A stretch of 64,000 nucleotides of DNA from Variovorax sp. UMC13. Lineage in GTDB: Bacteria; Pseudomonadota; Gammaproteobacteria; Burkholderiales; Burkholderiaceae_C. Every line of letters starts with the position of its first letter. Position 1 is the stretch's first letter. The notes under the pieces are model-generated. The model did no database searches. It was not told where the DNA came from and saw only the letters and a list, made by a program, of their open reading frames with translations. A program made the position numbers and the translations under genes. The stretch is from positions 1 to 64,000 of the forward strand of contig NZ_LZZW01000010.1 in NCBI RefSeq assembly GCF_014170375.1, read 5' to 3'. Positions 8,879 through 17,770 of this stretch are shown one piece after another.

Positions 8879-9672
8879 CGCCCGGCTCCCGTGGCCGCGA
8901 GGCCGCCGAACCAGCGCCGCTGCAAGGCCAGGAGGCCCGCGTTGAGGCCCCAGCCCAGCAGCCCGACCCAGGCCAGCACCGCCAGCATCAGTTCGGGCGC
9001 GAGGCTCTGCTGCGCCGAGAGCAGCGCATAGCCCAGGCCCTGCGGGTTGCTCGCGATCTCGGTCGTGACCGCCACCACCAGCGCGATGCCGATGCACAGC
9101 CGCAGCGCGACGAACAGCCGCGGCAGCGCGGCCGGCAGCACGATCTTGCGCACCCGCGCCGCCACCGGGAGGCGCAACATCCGGCCCACCTCGAGCAGGC
9201 GGGCCGGCACGGCCTGCACCGCCGCATGGGACAGCATCAGCATCGGGAAGAAGACCGAGAAGCCGACCACGAAGATCTCCAGCCGGTAGCCGAAGCCGAA
9301 CACCAGCATCGCGACCGGGATCAACGCCACCGCCGGCAGCGGGCGCAGCAGCTCGACCAGCAGCGCGCCGCGCGCGGCCACCCGGCGCGACAGGCCGAAC
9401 CAGACGCCCACCAGCAGGCCCAGCGCACCGCCCGCGAGCAGGCCGCCCAGCATCGCGGCCAGGGTCTGCCAGGTGGCGCTCCAGAGGCTGCCGTCGGCCA
9501 GCGCGCGCACCAGCGCCTCGGCCACCGCGCTGGGCAGCGCGATGGCGTCGCTCTGCACCGGGCGCCAGCGCAGCAGCGCCTCGGCCGCCCCCAGCGTGCC
9601 CAGCGGCAGCACCCATGCACGCCATGCGTGCCGGGCGTGGGTCGGCGACACAGCGAGGATCGCGGCGGCCAT
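8875..9672 (-). CDS. ABC transporter permease (SsuC/TauC type), first copy
   Basis: 265 aa inner-membrane permease, with several hydrophobic helices and the LVELLRPLPAVALIPVAMLVFG block plus KIVLPAALPRLFVALR, the EAA-loop signature. Its ATG at 9670-9672 overlaps a TGA that would be the natural end of the ATPase gene if its internal amber codon were absent (TGATG junction). This supports the idea that the ATPase originally read through to here. It is divergent enough from the adjacent permease (8120-8878) to imply a heterodimer. Confidence 0.9.
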   Translation of the reverse strand: MAAAILAVSPTHARHAWRAWVLPLGTLGAAEALLRWRPVQSDAIALPSAVAEALVRALADGSLWSATWQTLAAMLGGLLAGGALGLLVGVWFGLSRRVAARGALLVELLRPLPAVALIPVAMLVFGFGYRLEIFVVGFSVFFPMLMLSHAAVQAVPARLLEVGRMLRLPVAARVRKIVLPAALPRLFVALRLCIGIALVVAVTTEIASNPQGLGYALLSAQQSLAPELMLAVLAWVGLLGWGLNAGLLALQRRWFGGLAATGAGR

Positions 9673-9758
9673 CAGTGCGCCTCCAGCAGGTAGTCGTAGG
9701 CCTGGCGGCGCAGCCGCAGGAACTCGGGGTCCTCGCGCGTGGCCAGCTGGTTGCGCGG

Positions 9759-10484
9759 CTAGGGCAGCCGCACGGTGAAGGTCCGGGCCAGGCTCGAGGC
9801 CTCGCCGGGGTTGGCGCGCAAGGCCACCACCGTGTCGCTCAGGTAGATCGCCTCGTCCAGGTCGTGCGTGATGAACAGCACCGTGGTGCCGGTCTCGCGC
9901 ACCAGCCGCAGCATCTCGTCCTGCAGGTCCTGGCGGGTCATGGCGTCGAGCGCGCCGAAGGGCTCGTCCATCAGCAGCACCGCGGGCCGCTGTGCCAGGC
10001 AGCGCGCGATCTGCACCCGCTGCTGCATGCCGCCCGAGAGCTGGCGCGGAAACTTCTCGGCATGCGCGGCCAGCCCGACCTTGGCCAGCAGTTCGGCGAT
10101 GCGCGGGCCGCGCTGCGCGGCCGGCACCCTGGCCGCCTCGAGCGCCAGGCTCACGTTGCCGGCGACGGTGCGCCAGGGCAGCAGCGCGTTGGCATAGTCC
10201 TGGAACACGATCGCCACGTCGGGCGCCGGGCCGTCCACCGCCACGCCCTCGCGCCGCACCGCGCCGCGCGTGGGCGACACCAGTCCGGTCACCAGCCGCA
10301 GCAAGGTGGTCTTGCCGCAGCCCGAGGGGCCGACCACGCTCACGATCTCGCCGCGGCCGATCGAGAAGCTCAGGCGGTTGAGGATGCGCCGGCCGCTGAA
10401 GTCCAGGCCCAGCTCGTCGAAGGCGATGAGCGGGGCGGCGGCCTCGGCCGGTGCCACGACCCGCAACAGTCCACCCGCGCTCAT
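9759..10484 (-). CDS. ABC transporter ATPase (SsuB/TauB type), C terminus cut by an in-frame amber codon
   Basis: 241 aa as read, ending at TAG (9759-9761). All nucleotide-binding motifs are present: Walker [10 protein letters not shown], signature LSGGMQQRV, Walker [13 protein letters not shown], and the switch His in FITHD. In the same frame after the TAG the sequence continues as PRNQLATREDPEFLRLRR... for 28 codons to a TGA at 9672-9674, which overlaps the next ATG. That tail is the normal C-terminal region of SsuB-like ATPases, so the ancestral product was about 270 aa. The catalytic core should be intact. A sequencing error, a real truncation and stop-codon readthrough are all possible. 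Coupled to the upstream binding protein by ATGA. Confidence 0.85.
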   Translation of the reverse strand: MSAGGLLRVVAPAEAAAPLIAFDELGLDFSGRRILNRLSFSIGRGEIVSVVGPSGCGKTTLLRLVTGLVSPTRGAVRREGVAVDGPAPDVAIVFQDYANALLPWRTVAGNVSLALEAARVPAAQRGPRIAELLAKVGLAAHAEKFPRQLSGGMQQRVQIARCLAQRPAVLLMDEPFGALDAMTRQDLQDEMLRLVRETGTTVLFITHDLDEAIYLSDTVVALRANPGEASSLARTFTVRLP

Positions 10485-11416
10485 GGCAGGATCACCGAGC
10501 CCAGCATGGGCTGCTTCTTGAGCATGTCCTGGGCGCGCATCGTGTCGACCCAGAAGCGCAGGTGCTCGTCGGTGAGCGTCGTGACCCAGTTCGGCCAGGG
10601 CGTGGCGCGCAGCACCGGCGGCGGCACCTTGAAGTACTTGCCGATGTCCTCGTAGCCCTGATCCTTGTGGGCGTTGCCGAAGACGACGGCCTCCTGCACC
10701 GCGTCGCGGAAGGCCTTGACCGCGGCCGGGTTGGCCACCGCCCACTTGCGCGTCGACACGTAGAGCACCGACGAGAAGCCATTGGCCAGCTCGTTCGAGA
10801 AGGCCGGCACCGCGCTGCCGATCTGGCCCTGCACGATGCGCCCGACGAAGGGCTCGGCCGTGGCCACCAGGTCGACGCTGCCGCCCTTGAGCACATCGGG
10901 CATCTGGGGAATGGCGACCTCCACGAACGTCACCTTCTTCGGATCGACGCCGTGGTCGAGCAGCCACTTGCGCACCAGCAGGTGGAGGGTGGCGTTGAAG
11001 CCGGGCACGCCGACCTTCCGGCCCACCAGATCGGCGGCCGTGTTCACGCTCACACCGTTGCGCGCCACCAGGCCCACGCCGCGCGAACTGGTTTCGTAGA
11101 CGCCGCCGCCGGCCACGGCCACCAGGTCGAGACCGCTGTCGGTGGCCTGCAGCAGCACCGGCGGCGTGGTGCCGCCGATCTGCACCGAGTTCGACACCAC
11201 GGCGGCCGGCACGTTGGGACTGACCGGAATCAGCTGCAGCTTGACGTCGAGCCCGTGCTTGGCGAAGAGGCCCTGCTCCTTGGCGATGAAGATGGCGCCG
11301 AACTCGGGCGTGGCGGTGTAGCTCACGGTGAGCGGGATGGCTGGCGTTGCGGCCTGCGCAGCGCCGAGGGCGAGCGTCAGCGCGAGGCCCAGAAGGCTGC
11401 GTCGTGGGATGGACAT
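10481..11416 (-). CDS. ABC transporter periplasmic substrate-binding protein (SsuA/TauA/NMT1 type)
   Basis: 311 aa secreted binding protein of the NMT1/THI5-like family. The N-terminal signal peptide contains [13 protein letters not shown] and a likely cleavage after AQA (about residue 23); the paired arginines are Tat-like but no full Tat motif is seen. The mature part carries the typical [19 protein letters not shown] opening and a [10 protein letters not shown] hinge. It is the specificity component for the ATPase and two permeases downstream. The stop overlaps the ATPase ATG (ATGA). Operon context with lactonase, FAH-type hydrolase and decarboxylase suggests a cyclic or aromatic organic acid ligand; this is inference. 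Confidence 0.9.
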   Translation of the reverse strand: MSIPRRSLLGLALTLALGAAQAATPAIPLTVSYTATPEFGAIFIAKEQGLFAKHGLDVKLQLIPVSPNVPAAVVSNSVQIGGTTPPVLLQATDSGLDLVAVAGGGVYETSSRGVGLVARNGVSVNTAADLVGRKVGVPGFNATLHLLVRKWLLDHGVDPKKVTFVEVAIPQMPDVLKGGSVDLVATAEPFVGRIVQGQIGSAVPAFSNELANGFSSVLYVSTRKWAVANPAAVKAFRDAVQEAVVFGNAHKDQGYEDIGKYFKVPPPVLRATPWPNWVTTLTDEHLRFWVDTMRAQDMLKKQPMLGSVILP

Positions 11417-11457
11417 GGCGTCTCCTTGTCGTTCGTGGATGTCTGCGTGGCGGCCGT

Positions 11458-12468
11458 TCAGCGCTCGGCGGGCGCGGCCGCCAGCACCTGCTGGTCGATC
11501 GCGCCGAAGGGCGCGGGCACGGCCGCGTCGGGCCCGGCCTCGTCGAAGCGCGCTTCCATGCGCACCCGGTCGCCGAAGCGCATGAACTCGGTGCGCGGCG
11601 CGCCGTGCGCCAGGATCTCCAGCACGCGGCGTTCGGCGATGCACGAGGAGCCCGCCTCCGACGCCGCGTTCGACACCGTGCCCGAACCGATCACGGTGCC
11701 GGCCGACAGCCGCCGCGTGCGCGCCGCATGCGCGATCAGCTGGCCGAAGTGGAAGTTCATCGCGCCGCCATGCGCCTGGCCGAAGCGCTCGCCGTTCCAG
11801 CCGACGTGCAGCTTCATGTGGATGCGGCCCTCGTGCCAGGCGCTGCCGAGTTCGTCGGGCGTGATGGCCACGGGCGCGAAGCTGGTCGAGGGCTTGGCCT
11901 GCAGGAAGCCGAAGCCGGCCTTCATCTCGCGCGGACCCAGCGCGCGCAGGCTCCAGTCGTTGATCTGCACCAGCAGCCGCACATGGGCCAGCGCGCGTTC
12001 GGGGGCGATGCCCATCGGCACGTGGTCGACGATCACGCCGAACTCGCCCTCGAAGTCGATGCCCTGCGCCTCGTCGGGCAGCCGCACCACCTCGCGGGCG
12101 CCGAGGAAGTCGTCGCTCGCGCCCTGGTACATCACGGGCACGGTGTCGAACTCGGGGATGGGCGGCGTGTCGAAGGCGCGTTCCATCAGGCGGCCGTGGT
12201 GCAGGAAGGCCGAGCCGTCGCACCACTGGGGCGCGCGCGGCAGCGGTGCCATCGCGAGCGCGGGGTCGAAGTCGAAGGCCGCTTCGACGTCGCCGGCGTT
12301 GAGGGCGGCATAGCGCTGCTGCAGCGCGGGTGCATGCCGGTCCCAGGACTCGAGCAGCGCCAGCAGCGTCGGTGCGATGTCGCGCGCATCGACGGCGCGC
12401 CGCAGGTCGCGGGAAACGAGGACCGGCCGGCCGTCGCGGCTGCCGTCGTGGAGGGTGGCGAATTTCAT
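11458..12468 (-). CDS. fumarylacetoacetate hydrolase (FAH) family protein
   Basis: 336 aa FAH-superfamily enzyme. The fold hydrolyses or decarboxylates 1,3-diketo or 2-oxo acids through a metal held by acidic residues. The metal ligands are visible in [13 protein letters not shown] (Glu-x-Glu) and [10 protein letters not shown] (Asp), and the GSGTVSNAA loop replaces the usual GTGTxxG. It is shorter than true fumarylacetoacetase (about 420 aa) and differs from the two long FAH genes in this window, so the exact reaction is unknown. The ATG at 12468 overlaps the stop of the lactonase gene (ATGA). It is the second gene of the operon starting at 13490. Confidence 0.85.
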   Translation of the reverse strand: MKFATLHDGSRDGRPVLVSRDLRRAVDARDIAPTLLALLESWDRHAPALQQRYAALNAGDVEAAFDFDPALAMAPLPRAPQWCDGSAFLHHGRLMERAFDTPPIPEFDTVPVMYQGASDDFLGAREVVRLPDEAQGIDFEGEFGVIVDHVPMGIAPERALAHVRLLVQINDWSLRALGPREMKAGFGFLQAKPSTSFAPVAITPDELGSAWHEGRIHMKLHVGWNGERFGQAHGGAMNFHFGQLIAHAARTRRLSAGTVIGSGTVSNAASEAGSSCIAERRVLEILAHGAPRTEFMRFGDRVRMEARFDEAGPDAAVPAPFGAIDQQVLAAAPAER

Positions 12469-13490
12469 GGTGTCTCCGTGGTGGATGGATGGTGTTCTTC
12501 GTCCCAATGGACCATCGGCAGGCCGGCCACCGGCGCGCGGAAGCTGGGCAGCGTGCTGCCGCGCAGGCTGCCGAGGTAGACGGTGCGCAGGTCGGGCCCG
12601 CCGAAGGTGATGCTGGCCATCCAGGGCGCGAGGCTGCCGTGCGTGGCCTCGAGGATCTCGGGCGTGAGCTGGCCGGCGTCGAAGGCGCCCAGCAGCCGCG
12701 CCTTGGTGGCGGGATGGCTGTCGTCGAGCAGGGTGAGCAGTTCGCCCTCGGGCGTGATCGCCACCAGCTCGTCGCTGAAGATCAGCGTGATCCAGAGGTT
12801 GCCGAAGGCATCGAAGGCGAAGCCGTCGGGAAAGCCCGGCAGGCGGGCGGGACCGTAGACCTCGCGCGCGCCCAGCGTGCCGTCGTCGGCCACGCGCAGC
12901 CGCGTGATGCGCTGGCCGGTGCTCTCGACCACGTAGAGCCATTCCTCGGCCGCATCGAAGCGGATCTCGTTGGTGCCGCAGAAGCCCTCGGCCACGATGC
13001 GCAGGCCCTGCGCGTCGAGGCGCGCGATGTAGCCGTCGGCGCTGCGCGTCTGGAGCTGGCGCGTCCAGGGCTGCTCGCGCGTGGTCACGGTGAGCCACAC
13101 GCGGCCGCGCCGGTCGCGCAGCACATGGTTGGCCTTGCCCAGCGGCCGGCCGTCGATGCGGTCGTGCAGGGTCCGCAGCACGCCATCGCGGTCCATGCGC
13201 TCCAGCGCATCGGTGCCCCAGTTGGCGATCAGCAGGTCGCCGTTGGCGGCGAAGGCAAGGCCGTTGGGCAACGAGACGACATCGCCGCGGCCCTCGACGC
13301 GCGGCGCGACCAGCCGCTGCGAGCGGTCCGGCGCGATGCGCATCACGCCGCCGCGTGCATCGGCCGCCCACAGCGTGCCATCGCGTTCGGCCAGCACGCA
13401 CTCGGGCCGCTGCAGCCCCTGCCCCACGTGGCGGATGGCGGCACGGTCGACCTGCCATCCCTTCAACGGATTGCGGGACGCATCGCTCAT
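12465..13490 (-). CDS. SMP-30/gluconolactonase-family lactonase
   Basis: 341 aa six-bladed beta-propeller of the SMP-30 family, which opens lactones using a divalent metal. Metal-site residues are visible: Glu in RPECVLAERDG near the N terminus, Asn in CGTNEIRFD, and Asp in FPDGFAFDAFGNLW. The ATG at 13490 gives a normal N terminus; an upstream extension to 13592 is open but would cover the promoter. It is the first gene of an eight-gene operon (lactonase, FAH-like, ABC importer x4, cyclase, decarboxylase). The substrate is probably a lactone made from, or imported as, the same compound handled by the rest. Confidence 0.85.
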   Translation of the reverse strand: MSDASRNPLKGWQVDRAAIRHVGQGLQRPECVLAERDGTLWAADARGGVMRIAPDRSQRLVAPRVEGRGDVVSLPNGLAFAANGDLLIANWGTDALERMDRDGVLRTLHDRIDGRPLGKANHVLRDRRGRVWLTVTTREQPWTRQLQTRSADGYIARLDAQGLRIVAEGFCGTNEIRFDAAEEWLYVVESTGQRITRLRVADDGTLGAREVYGPARLPGFPDGFAFDAFGNLWITLIFSDELVAITPEGELLTLLDDSHPATKARLLGAFDAGQLTPEILEATHGSLAPWMASITFGGPDLRTVYLGSLRGSTLPSFRAPVAGLPMVHWDEEHHPSTTETP

Positions 13491-13562
13491 GGCAGCACGG
13501 CAGAAAACGAGGGCGGGATCGGCATGGGCGGCGATCCTACGGAGGCCCCCGCGCATCGGGAA

Positions 13563-13599
13563 ATCGACTTTGGCGATCGCTGACATCGGCATCGCCGAT
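13563..13599. promoter_or_regulatory. two tandem ATC-N9-GAT boxes (NodD-type LysR sites)
   Basis: Two copies of ATC-N9-GAT occur at 13563-13577 and 13585-13599, exactly 22 bases apart (two helical turns), so both would face the same side of the DNA. ATC-N9-GAT is the half-site pattern of nod-box-like elements bound by NodD-type LysR proteins, and the adjacent regulator gene (13714) is of that subgroup. The boxes sit 73-109 bases upstream of the lactonase start and 115-151 upstream of the LysR start. Confidence 0.6.
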
Positions 13600-13713
13600 A
13601 GTGGTAATCCCTAGGTCCGTCGCTCGCTCGAGGCCTGTCCATGGCATGCATGCCACGCGGCCGCGCAGCGCATGGCGCGCCGTATCATGCGCTGCCCTTC
13701 ACTTGCCTGAGCC

Positions 13714-14631
13714 ATGCGATACCAACGCATCGATTTGAACCTGCTGGTCGCGCTGGATGTCCTGCTGGCGGAGCAGAACGTGACACGCGCCTCCGAGCGC
13801 CTGCACATGACGCAGTCGGCGACCAGCGGCGTGCTGGCGCGATTGCGCGACTACTTCGGCGATCCGCTGCTGGTGGCCGTCGGCCGCAGCATGAAGCTCA
13901 CGCCGCTGGCCGAGAGCCTGGTGCTGCCGGTGCGCGACATCATCCTGCGCATCGACGCCACCGTCTCGATCAAACCCGACTTCGATCCCGCGCTGGCGCA
14001 GCGCCACTTCATCATCATCGCCTCGGACTACGTCGCGCGCGTGCTGCTGGCCGAGGTGCTGCGGCGCGTGAGCCAGCTCGCGCCGGGCCTGAGCTTCGAC
14101 CTGCGCCCCACGCACCCGGGCATGGCGAGCGACCTCGACCAGGGCCTGGCCGATTTCCTGATCACGCCCGCGCACCTGACCGCCGACCAGCATCCGCAGG
14201 CCGTGCTGTTTGAGGACACCTACCAGGTCATCGCCTGCGCCCAGCACGCCACGCTGGGCGAGACCATCGACCTCGCGCAGTACACCGCGCTGGGCCACGT
14301 GGTCTACCAGGACGACCGCGGCGGCAACCCCTGGTTCGAGCAGTGGTACGCCAACGAATACGGCCGCACGCGGCGCATCGAGGTCATTACGCATGCCTTC
14401 ACCCTGATGCCGCGCTTCCTGGTCGGAACGCAGCGCATCGCCACCATCCAGACCCGGCTGGCGCAGCAGTTCGCGCAGTCGATGCCGATCCGCGTGCTGG
14501 CGCCGCCCATGCCCACGCCGCGCCTGACCGAGGTGCTGCAGTGGCACAGCCTGCGCGAGAGCGACCCGGGCACCGCGTGGATGCGCGACCAGCTGCTCGA
14601 GGCCGGGCAGCGGTTGCCGGTGCTGGGCTGA
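13714..14631 (+). CDS. LysR-family regulator, NodD/NahR subgroup
   Basis: 305 aa. The N terminus, RIDLNLLVALDVLLAEQNVTRAS, followed by QSATSGVLARLRDYFGDPLLV and the LTPLAESL stretch, is the pattern of the NodD/NahR/NagR subgroup. The effector domain spans about residues 90-300. The gene is divergent from the eight-gene lactonase operon, with 223 bases between them that hold two ATC-N9-GAT boxes. It most likely activates that operon in response to its substrate. Subgroup members commonly respond to aromatic compounds, which fits the downstream enzymes. Confidence 0.9.
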   Translation: MRYQRIDLNLLVALDVLLAEQNVTRASERLHMTQSATSGVLARLRDYFGDPLLVAVGRSMKLTPLAESLVLPVRDIILRIDATVSIKPDFDPALAQRHFIIIASDYVARVLLAEVLRRVSQLAPGLSFDLRPTHPGMASDLDQGLADFLITPAHLTADQHPQAVLFEDTYQVIACAQHATLGETIDLAQYTALGHVVYQDDRGGNPWFEQWYANEYGRTRRIEVITHAFTLMPRFLVGTQRIATIQTRLAQQFAQSMPIRVLAPPMPTPRLTEVLQWHSLRESDPGTAWMRDQLLEAGQRLPVLG

Positions 14632-14652
14632 GCCGGCCGCCGGTCCCTGCGC

Positions 14653-14671
14653 GGTGATAGCTGCCTTCACC
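14653..14671. promoter_or_regulatory. inverted repeat upstream of the fumarylacetoacetase gene
   Basis: GGTGA-N9-TCACC, a perfect five-base dyad, lies 128 bases before the fahA start and 22 bases after the preceding LysR stop. It could be a regulator site for the fahA-cupin-Bug unit. No poly-T run follows, so a terminator is unlikely. Weak evidence. Confidence 0.3.
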
Positions 14672-14798
14672 GCCCGCACCTAGCTGCGCGCGTGCGCGCT
14701 GCCTACCATCCAGCGCAACGGCCGGACGTCTTCCTGCGCCCTCGGCAGAAGGCATCCGGCGCCCTCGGACGGACACCTCACGCGGCCTCGACCCCACC

Positions 14799-16148
14799 AT
14801 GCCTGGACTCAGCACCTCGCCTCCCCTCCCCGCCCCCCGCGCCTGCGCCGCGCCGCTTCGCAGCTGGGTGCAGAGCGCCAACCGCGACGACGCGGATTTC
14901 CCGCTCGCCCACCTGCCGCTGTGCGTGTTCCGGCCGGCGGGCACGGATGCGATCGCGCGCATCGGCGTGGGCATCGGCCAGGAGGTCTTCGACCTGCGGC
15001 GGGCCTGGCGGCTCGGCCTGCTCGACACCCTGGCGCCCGAACTGCGCCGGGCCTGCGCAGCCCCCTCGCTGAATGCGCTGTTCGCCGCCGGACGCGCGGC
15101 GTCGCGCGCCCTGCGCGCGGCGCTCACCACGCTGCTGCAGGAAGGCACGCCCGACCAGGAACGCAGCGCGAGCTGCCTGTTGCCCCAATCGCAGGCCGCC
15201 TTCGACCTGCCGGCGCAGGTGGGCGACTACACGGACTTCCTGGCCTCGTACAACCACGCGCACAACGTCGGCTCGCTGTACCGGCCCGACAACCCGGTGC
15301 TGCCGAACTTCAGCTCGCTCCCGGTGGCCTACCACGGACGCGCCTCGTCGCTGGTCGTCACGGACGAGCCGGTGTGCCGGCCGCAGGGCCAGTTCCGCGC
15401 CGCGCCGCAGGACACCGCGACTGTCTTCGGTCCCAGCCGCAAGCTCGACTTCGAGATGGAACTGGGCGTCTTCGTCGGGCCGGGCAACGCGCGCGGCCAC
15501 GCGATCGCGGTCGACGAGGCCGACGCGCACATCGCGGGCTTCTGCGTGCTCAACGACTGGTCTGCGCGCGACCTGCAGGAATGGGAATCGCAGCCGCTGG
15601 GCCCCTTCCTGGGCAAGAACTTCGCCACCACGCTGTCGCCCTGGGTGGTCAGCCCGGAGGCGCTCGAGCCCTACCGGGTCGAGATCGCACGGCCGGCCTC
15701 GCCGCTCCTGAAGGACTACCTGCGGCACGCACCGTCGAGCCGCCGGGCCAGCTTCGAGATCGTGACCGAGGTCAGGCTGTGCACGCAGCGCATGCGCGCG
15801 CAGGGCCAGGCCGCGCAGCTGATCGCCACGGCCCTGTTCAGCCGCGACATCGTGTGGTCCTTCGCCCAGATGATCGCGCACCACACCGTCAACGGCTGCA
15901 CGCTGCGCCCCGGTGACCTGCTGGGCAGCGGCACGGTCTCGGGCCCGACGCCGGGCAGCGAGGGCTGCCTGCTGGAGCTGACCCGCGGCGGGCGCGCGCC
16001 GCTGACGCTGGCCAACGGCGAGACCCGCACCTATCTGCAGGACGGCGACGAGATCGTCCTCACGGCCTTCTGCGCCCGCCCGGGCCTGCCGCGGATCGGC
16101 TTCGGCGAGTGCCGCGGCCGGATCGTCCCGGCCCTGGCGCGGGACTGA
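14799..16148 (+). CDS. fahA: fumarylacetoacetase
   Basis: 449 aa, the full length of the two-domain enzyme that splits fumarylacetoacetate into fumarate and acetoacetate. Key residues are visible: Asp in GDYTDFLASY, the catalytic His in NHAHNVG, VAYHGRASS, the metal pair in MELGVFVG, Asp in LNDWSARDLQEWE, and GSGTVSGP near the C terminus. The N-terminal domain (about residues 15-115) is more variable. The substrate may be fumarylacetoacetate itself or a related 1,3-diketo acid, since no homogentisate dioxygenase or isomerase is nearby. It leads a unit with a cupin and a Bug binding protein. A second, frameshifted copy lies at 25979-27288. Confidence 0.88.
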   Translation: MPGLSTSPPLPAPRACAAPLRSWVQSANRDDADFPLAHLPLCVFRPAGTDAIARIGVGIGQEVFDLRRAWRLGLLDTLAPELRRACAAPSLNALFAAGRAASRALRAALTTLLQEGTPDQERSASCLLPQSQAAFDLPAQVGDYTDFLASYNHAHNVGSLYRPDNPVLPNFSSLPVAYHGRASSLVVTDEPVCRPQGQFRAAPQDTATVFGPSRKLDFEMELGVFVGPGNARGHAIAVDEADAHIAGFCVLNDWSARDLQEWESQPLGPFLGKNFATTLSPWVVSPEALEPYRVEIARPASPLLKDYLRHAPSSRRASFEIVTEVRLCTQRMRAQGQAAQLIATALFSRDIVWSFAQMIAHHTVNGCTLRPGDLLGSGTVSGPTPGSEGCLLELTRGGRAPLTLANGETRTYLQDGDEIVLTAFCARPGLPRIGFGECRGRIVPALARD

Positions 16149-16193
16149 GCCCTCGTCACCCCCACACCCGCCCTACCGAACCACCGCATCGCC

Positions 16194-16778
16194 ATGAAAA
16201 ACTTCGAGATCCTTCCGCCGCCGCAGCGCGTCGTCACCGGCCACGACGAAGCCGGCCAGTCCGTGTTCCTCTCGGCCGGGCCCGCGCCCCAGTTCCATGG
16301 CCGGCAGAAGGAGCGGGTGCGCTTCTTCGAGATCTGGAACAGCGCGCGCACCCCCGCGCCGCTCGCGGCCGGCGAGCCCGAGGAGCCGAACCTGCGGCTG
16401 CCGCTGCGCATTCCGCCCGACCCGAACGGCTCCATCATCCGCATCCTCGACATCTATCCCGGCCATGTGCAGGCCCTCGCGCCGCGCGCCGACGGACGCC
16501 ATCCGGGCATGCACCGCACCCAGACGCTGGACTACGGCATCCTGATCCAGGGCGAGCTCCACCTGATCCTCGACAACGAGGCCGAGGTCAAGCTGCGGGC
16601 CGGCGACATCGCGGTGCAGCGCGGCACCGACCACGCCTGGGAGAACCGCTCCGACCAGGTCGCGCGCATCGCCTTCGTGCTGCTCGATGGCCAGTTCACC
16701 GGACCCCTGGCCGCGCAGCTGGCCGGCGCGCAGCTGATGCACGAGACGCTGTCGCTGCGCAGCGAGCACGACAGCTGA
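16194..16778 (+). CDS. cupin-domain protein
   Basis: 194 aa with a C-terminal single cupin barrel (about residues 105-175). The second cupin motif region is visible as RAGDIAVQRGTDHAWENRS, but the first motif reads HRTQTLDYGILIQGEL and lacks the usual HxH pair, so metal binding is uncertain. It lies 45 bases after fahA and 40 before the Bug gene. A close paralogue (31993-32568) keeps the same layout: VTGHDxxGxS start, HRTRSLDY, RGTNHAWSNRS. Both copies sit beside FAH-type and Bug genes, which suggests a conserved role in the same pathway. No specific function is known to me. Confidence 0.8.
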   Translation: MKNFEILPPPQRVVTGHDEAGQSVFLSAGPAPQFHGRQKERVRFFEIWNSARTPAPLAAGEPEEPNLRLPLRIPPDPNGSIIRILDIYPGHVQALAPRADGRHPGMHRTQTLDYGILIQGELHLILDNEAEVKLRAGDIAVQRGTDHAWENRSDQVARIAFVLLDGQFTGPLAAQLAGAQLMHETLSLRSEHDS

Positions 16779-16818
16779 GGCGCTTCGGACATCCGGCCAG
16801 AAGAACGAGGAGACACAC

Positions 16819-17769
16819 ATGAAGCCATTCCTGCCGGTGCTCGCCGGCCTGCTGATCGCCGCCGCGGCCCAGGCCCAGGGCCCGGCCGGCACCTACCCGG
16901 ACCGTCCGGTCACGGTGCTCAACCCCTACAGCGCGGGCGGGCAGAACGACGCCATCACCCGCGCGCTGGCCGCGAACCTGCAGGAGCGCTTCAAGCAGCC
17001 CTTCGTGGTCGTGAGCCGCGAAGGCGCCTCGGGCGTGGTGGCCATGACGGCCCTGAGCCGCGCCGCGCCGGACGGGCTCACGCTCGCCTACTCCGTGCTC
17101 ACGCCGCTGACGATCCAGCCCCACCTGGTGCCAGGCCTGGCGCTGGGCCCGGCCTCCTTCGCCCCGGTCTGCGGCCTGACCGAGAACATCCTCGGCATCG
17201 TGGTGCGCGCCGACAGCCCGATCCGCTCGGTCGACGACCTGCTGCGTCGATCGGAGCCGGCGAAGGTCCTCAACTACGCCTCCGGCGGCGTCAACTCGGC
17301 GCCCTCGCTCGGCGTCGAGGCGCTGGCGCGCCTGCACCAGCTGGCGCTCACCCATGTGCCGCTGCGCGGCGACAGCGGCGCGCTGCAGGAACTGCTGGGC
17401 GAGCGCGTGGATTTCGCGGCGGTCGTGACCGCCTCGGCCACGCCCTTCGTGAAGAGCGGCCGCCTGCGGCTGCTGACCGTGATGTCCGCCCGGCGCGATC
17501 TGAATTTCCCGGCTGTGCCCACCCTGCGCGAGCTCGGCCAGCCGGTGGAACAGGTGGCCTACGCGGGCCTGTTCGCGCCCAGGCAGACCCCGGGCCCGAT
17601 CCTCGATGCGCTGGAGCGCGCCTGCCAGGATGCCGCGCGCAGCGAGGGCCTGAAACAGGTGGCGGCCACCCTGCAGACGGCGGTCCGCTACCAGTCCCGC
17701 AGCGAATTCACGCGCGCCGTGCAGGCGCAGTTCGAACTGCAGGGCCGTGCACTGAAGGCGCAGAAGTAG
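16819..17769 (+). CDS. Bug-family periplasmic binding protein (tripartite tricarboxylate transporter type)
   Basis: 316 aa secreted binding protein. A signal peptide ends at about residue 20 (AAAAQAQG). The mature start YPDRPVTVLNPYSAGG is the Bug signature with the usual VPFPPGG replaced by NPYSAGG. The family binds carboxylates for TctAB-type transport or signalling. No membrane subunits lie nearby, as is common for the many orphan Bug genes in Burkholderiales. The cysteine pair spans the FAPVCGLTENI and ERACQDA regions. It is the last gene of the fahA unit, with its stop one base from that of the convergent LysR gene. Confidence 0.9.
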   Translation: MKPFLPVLAGLLIAAAAQAQGPAGTYPDRPVTVLNPYSAGGQNDAITRALAANLQERFKQPFVVVSREGASGVVAMTALSRAAPDGLTLAYSVLTPLTIQPHLVPGLALGPASFAPVCGLTENILGIVVRADSPIRSVDDLLRRSEPAKVLNYASGGVNSAPSLGVEALARLHQLALTHVPLRGDSGALQELLGERVDFAAVVTASATPFVKSGRLRLLTVMSARRDLNFPAVPTLRELGQPVEQVAYAGLFAPRQTPGPILDALERACQDAARSEGLKQVAATLQTAVRYQSRSEFTRAVQAQFELQGRALKAQK

Positions 17770-17770
17770 C

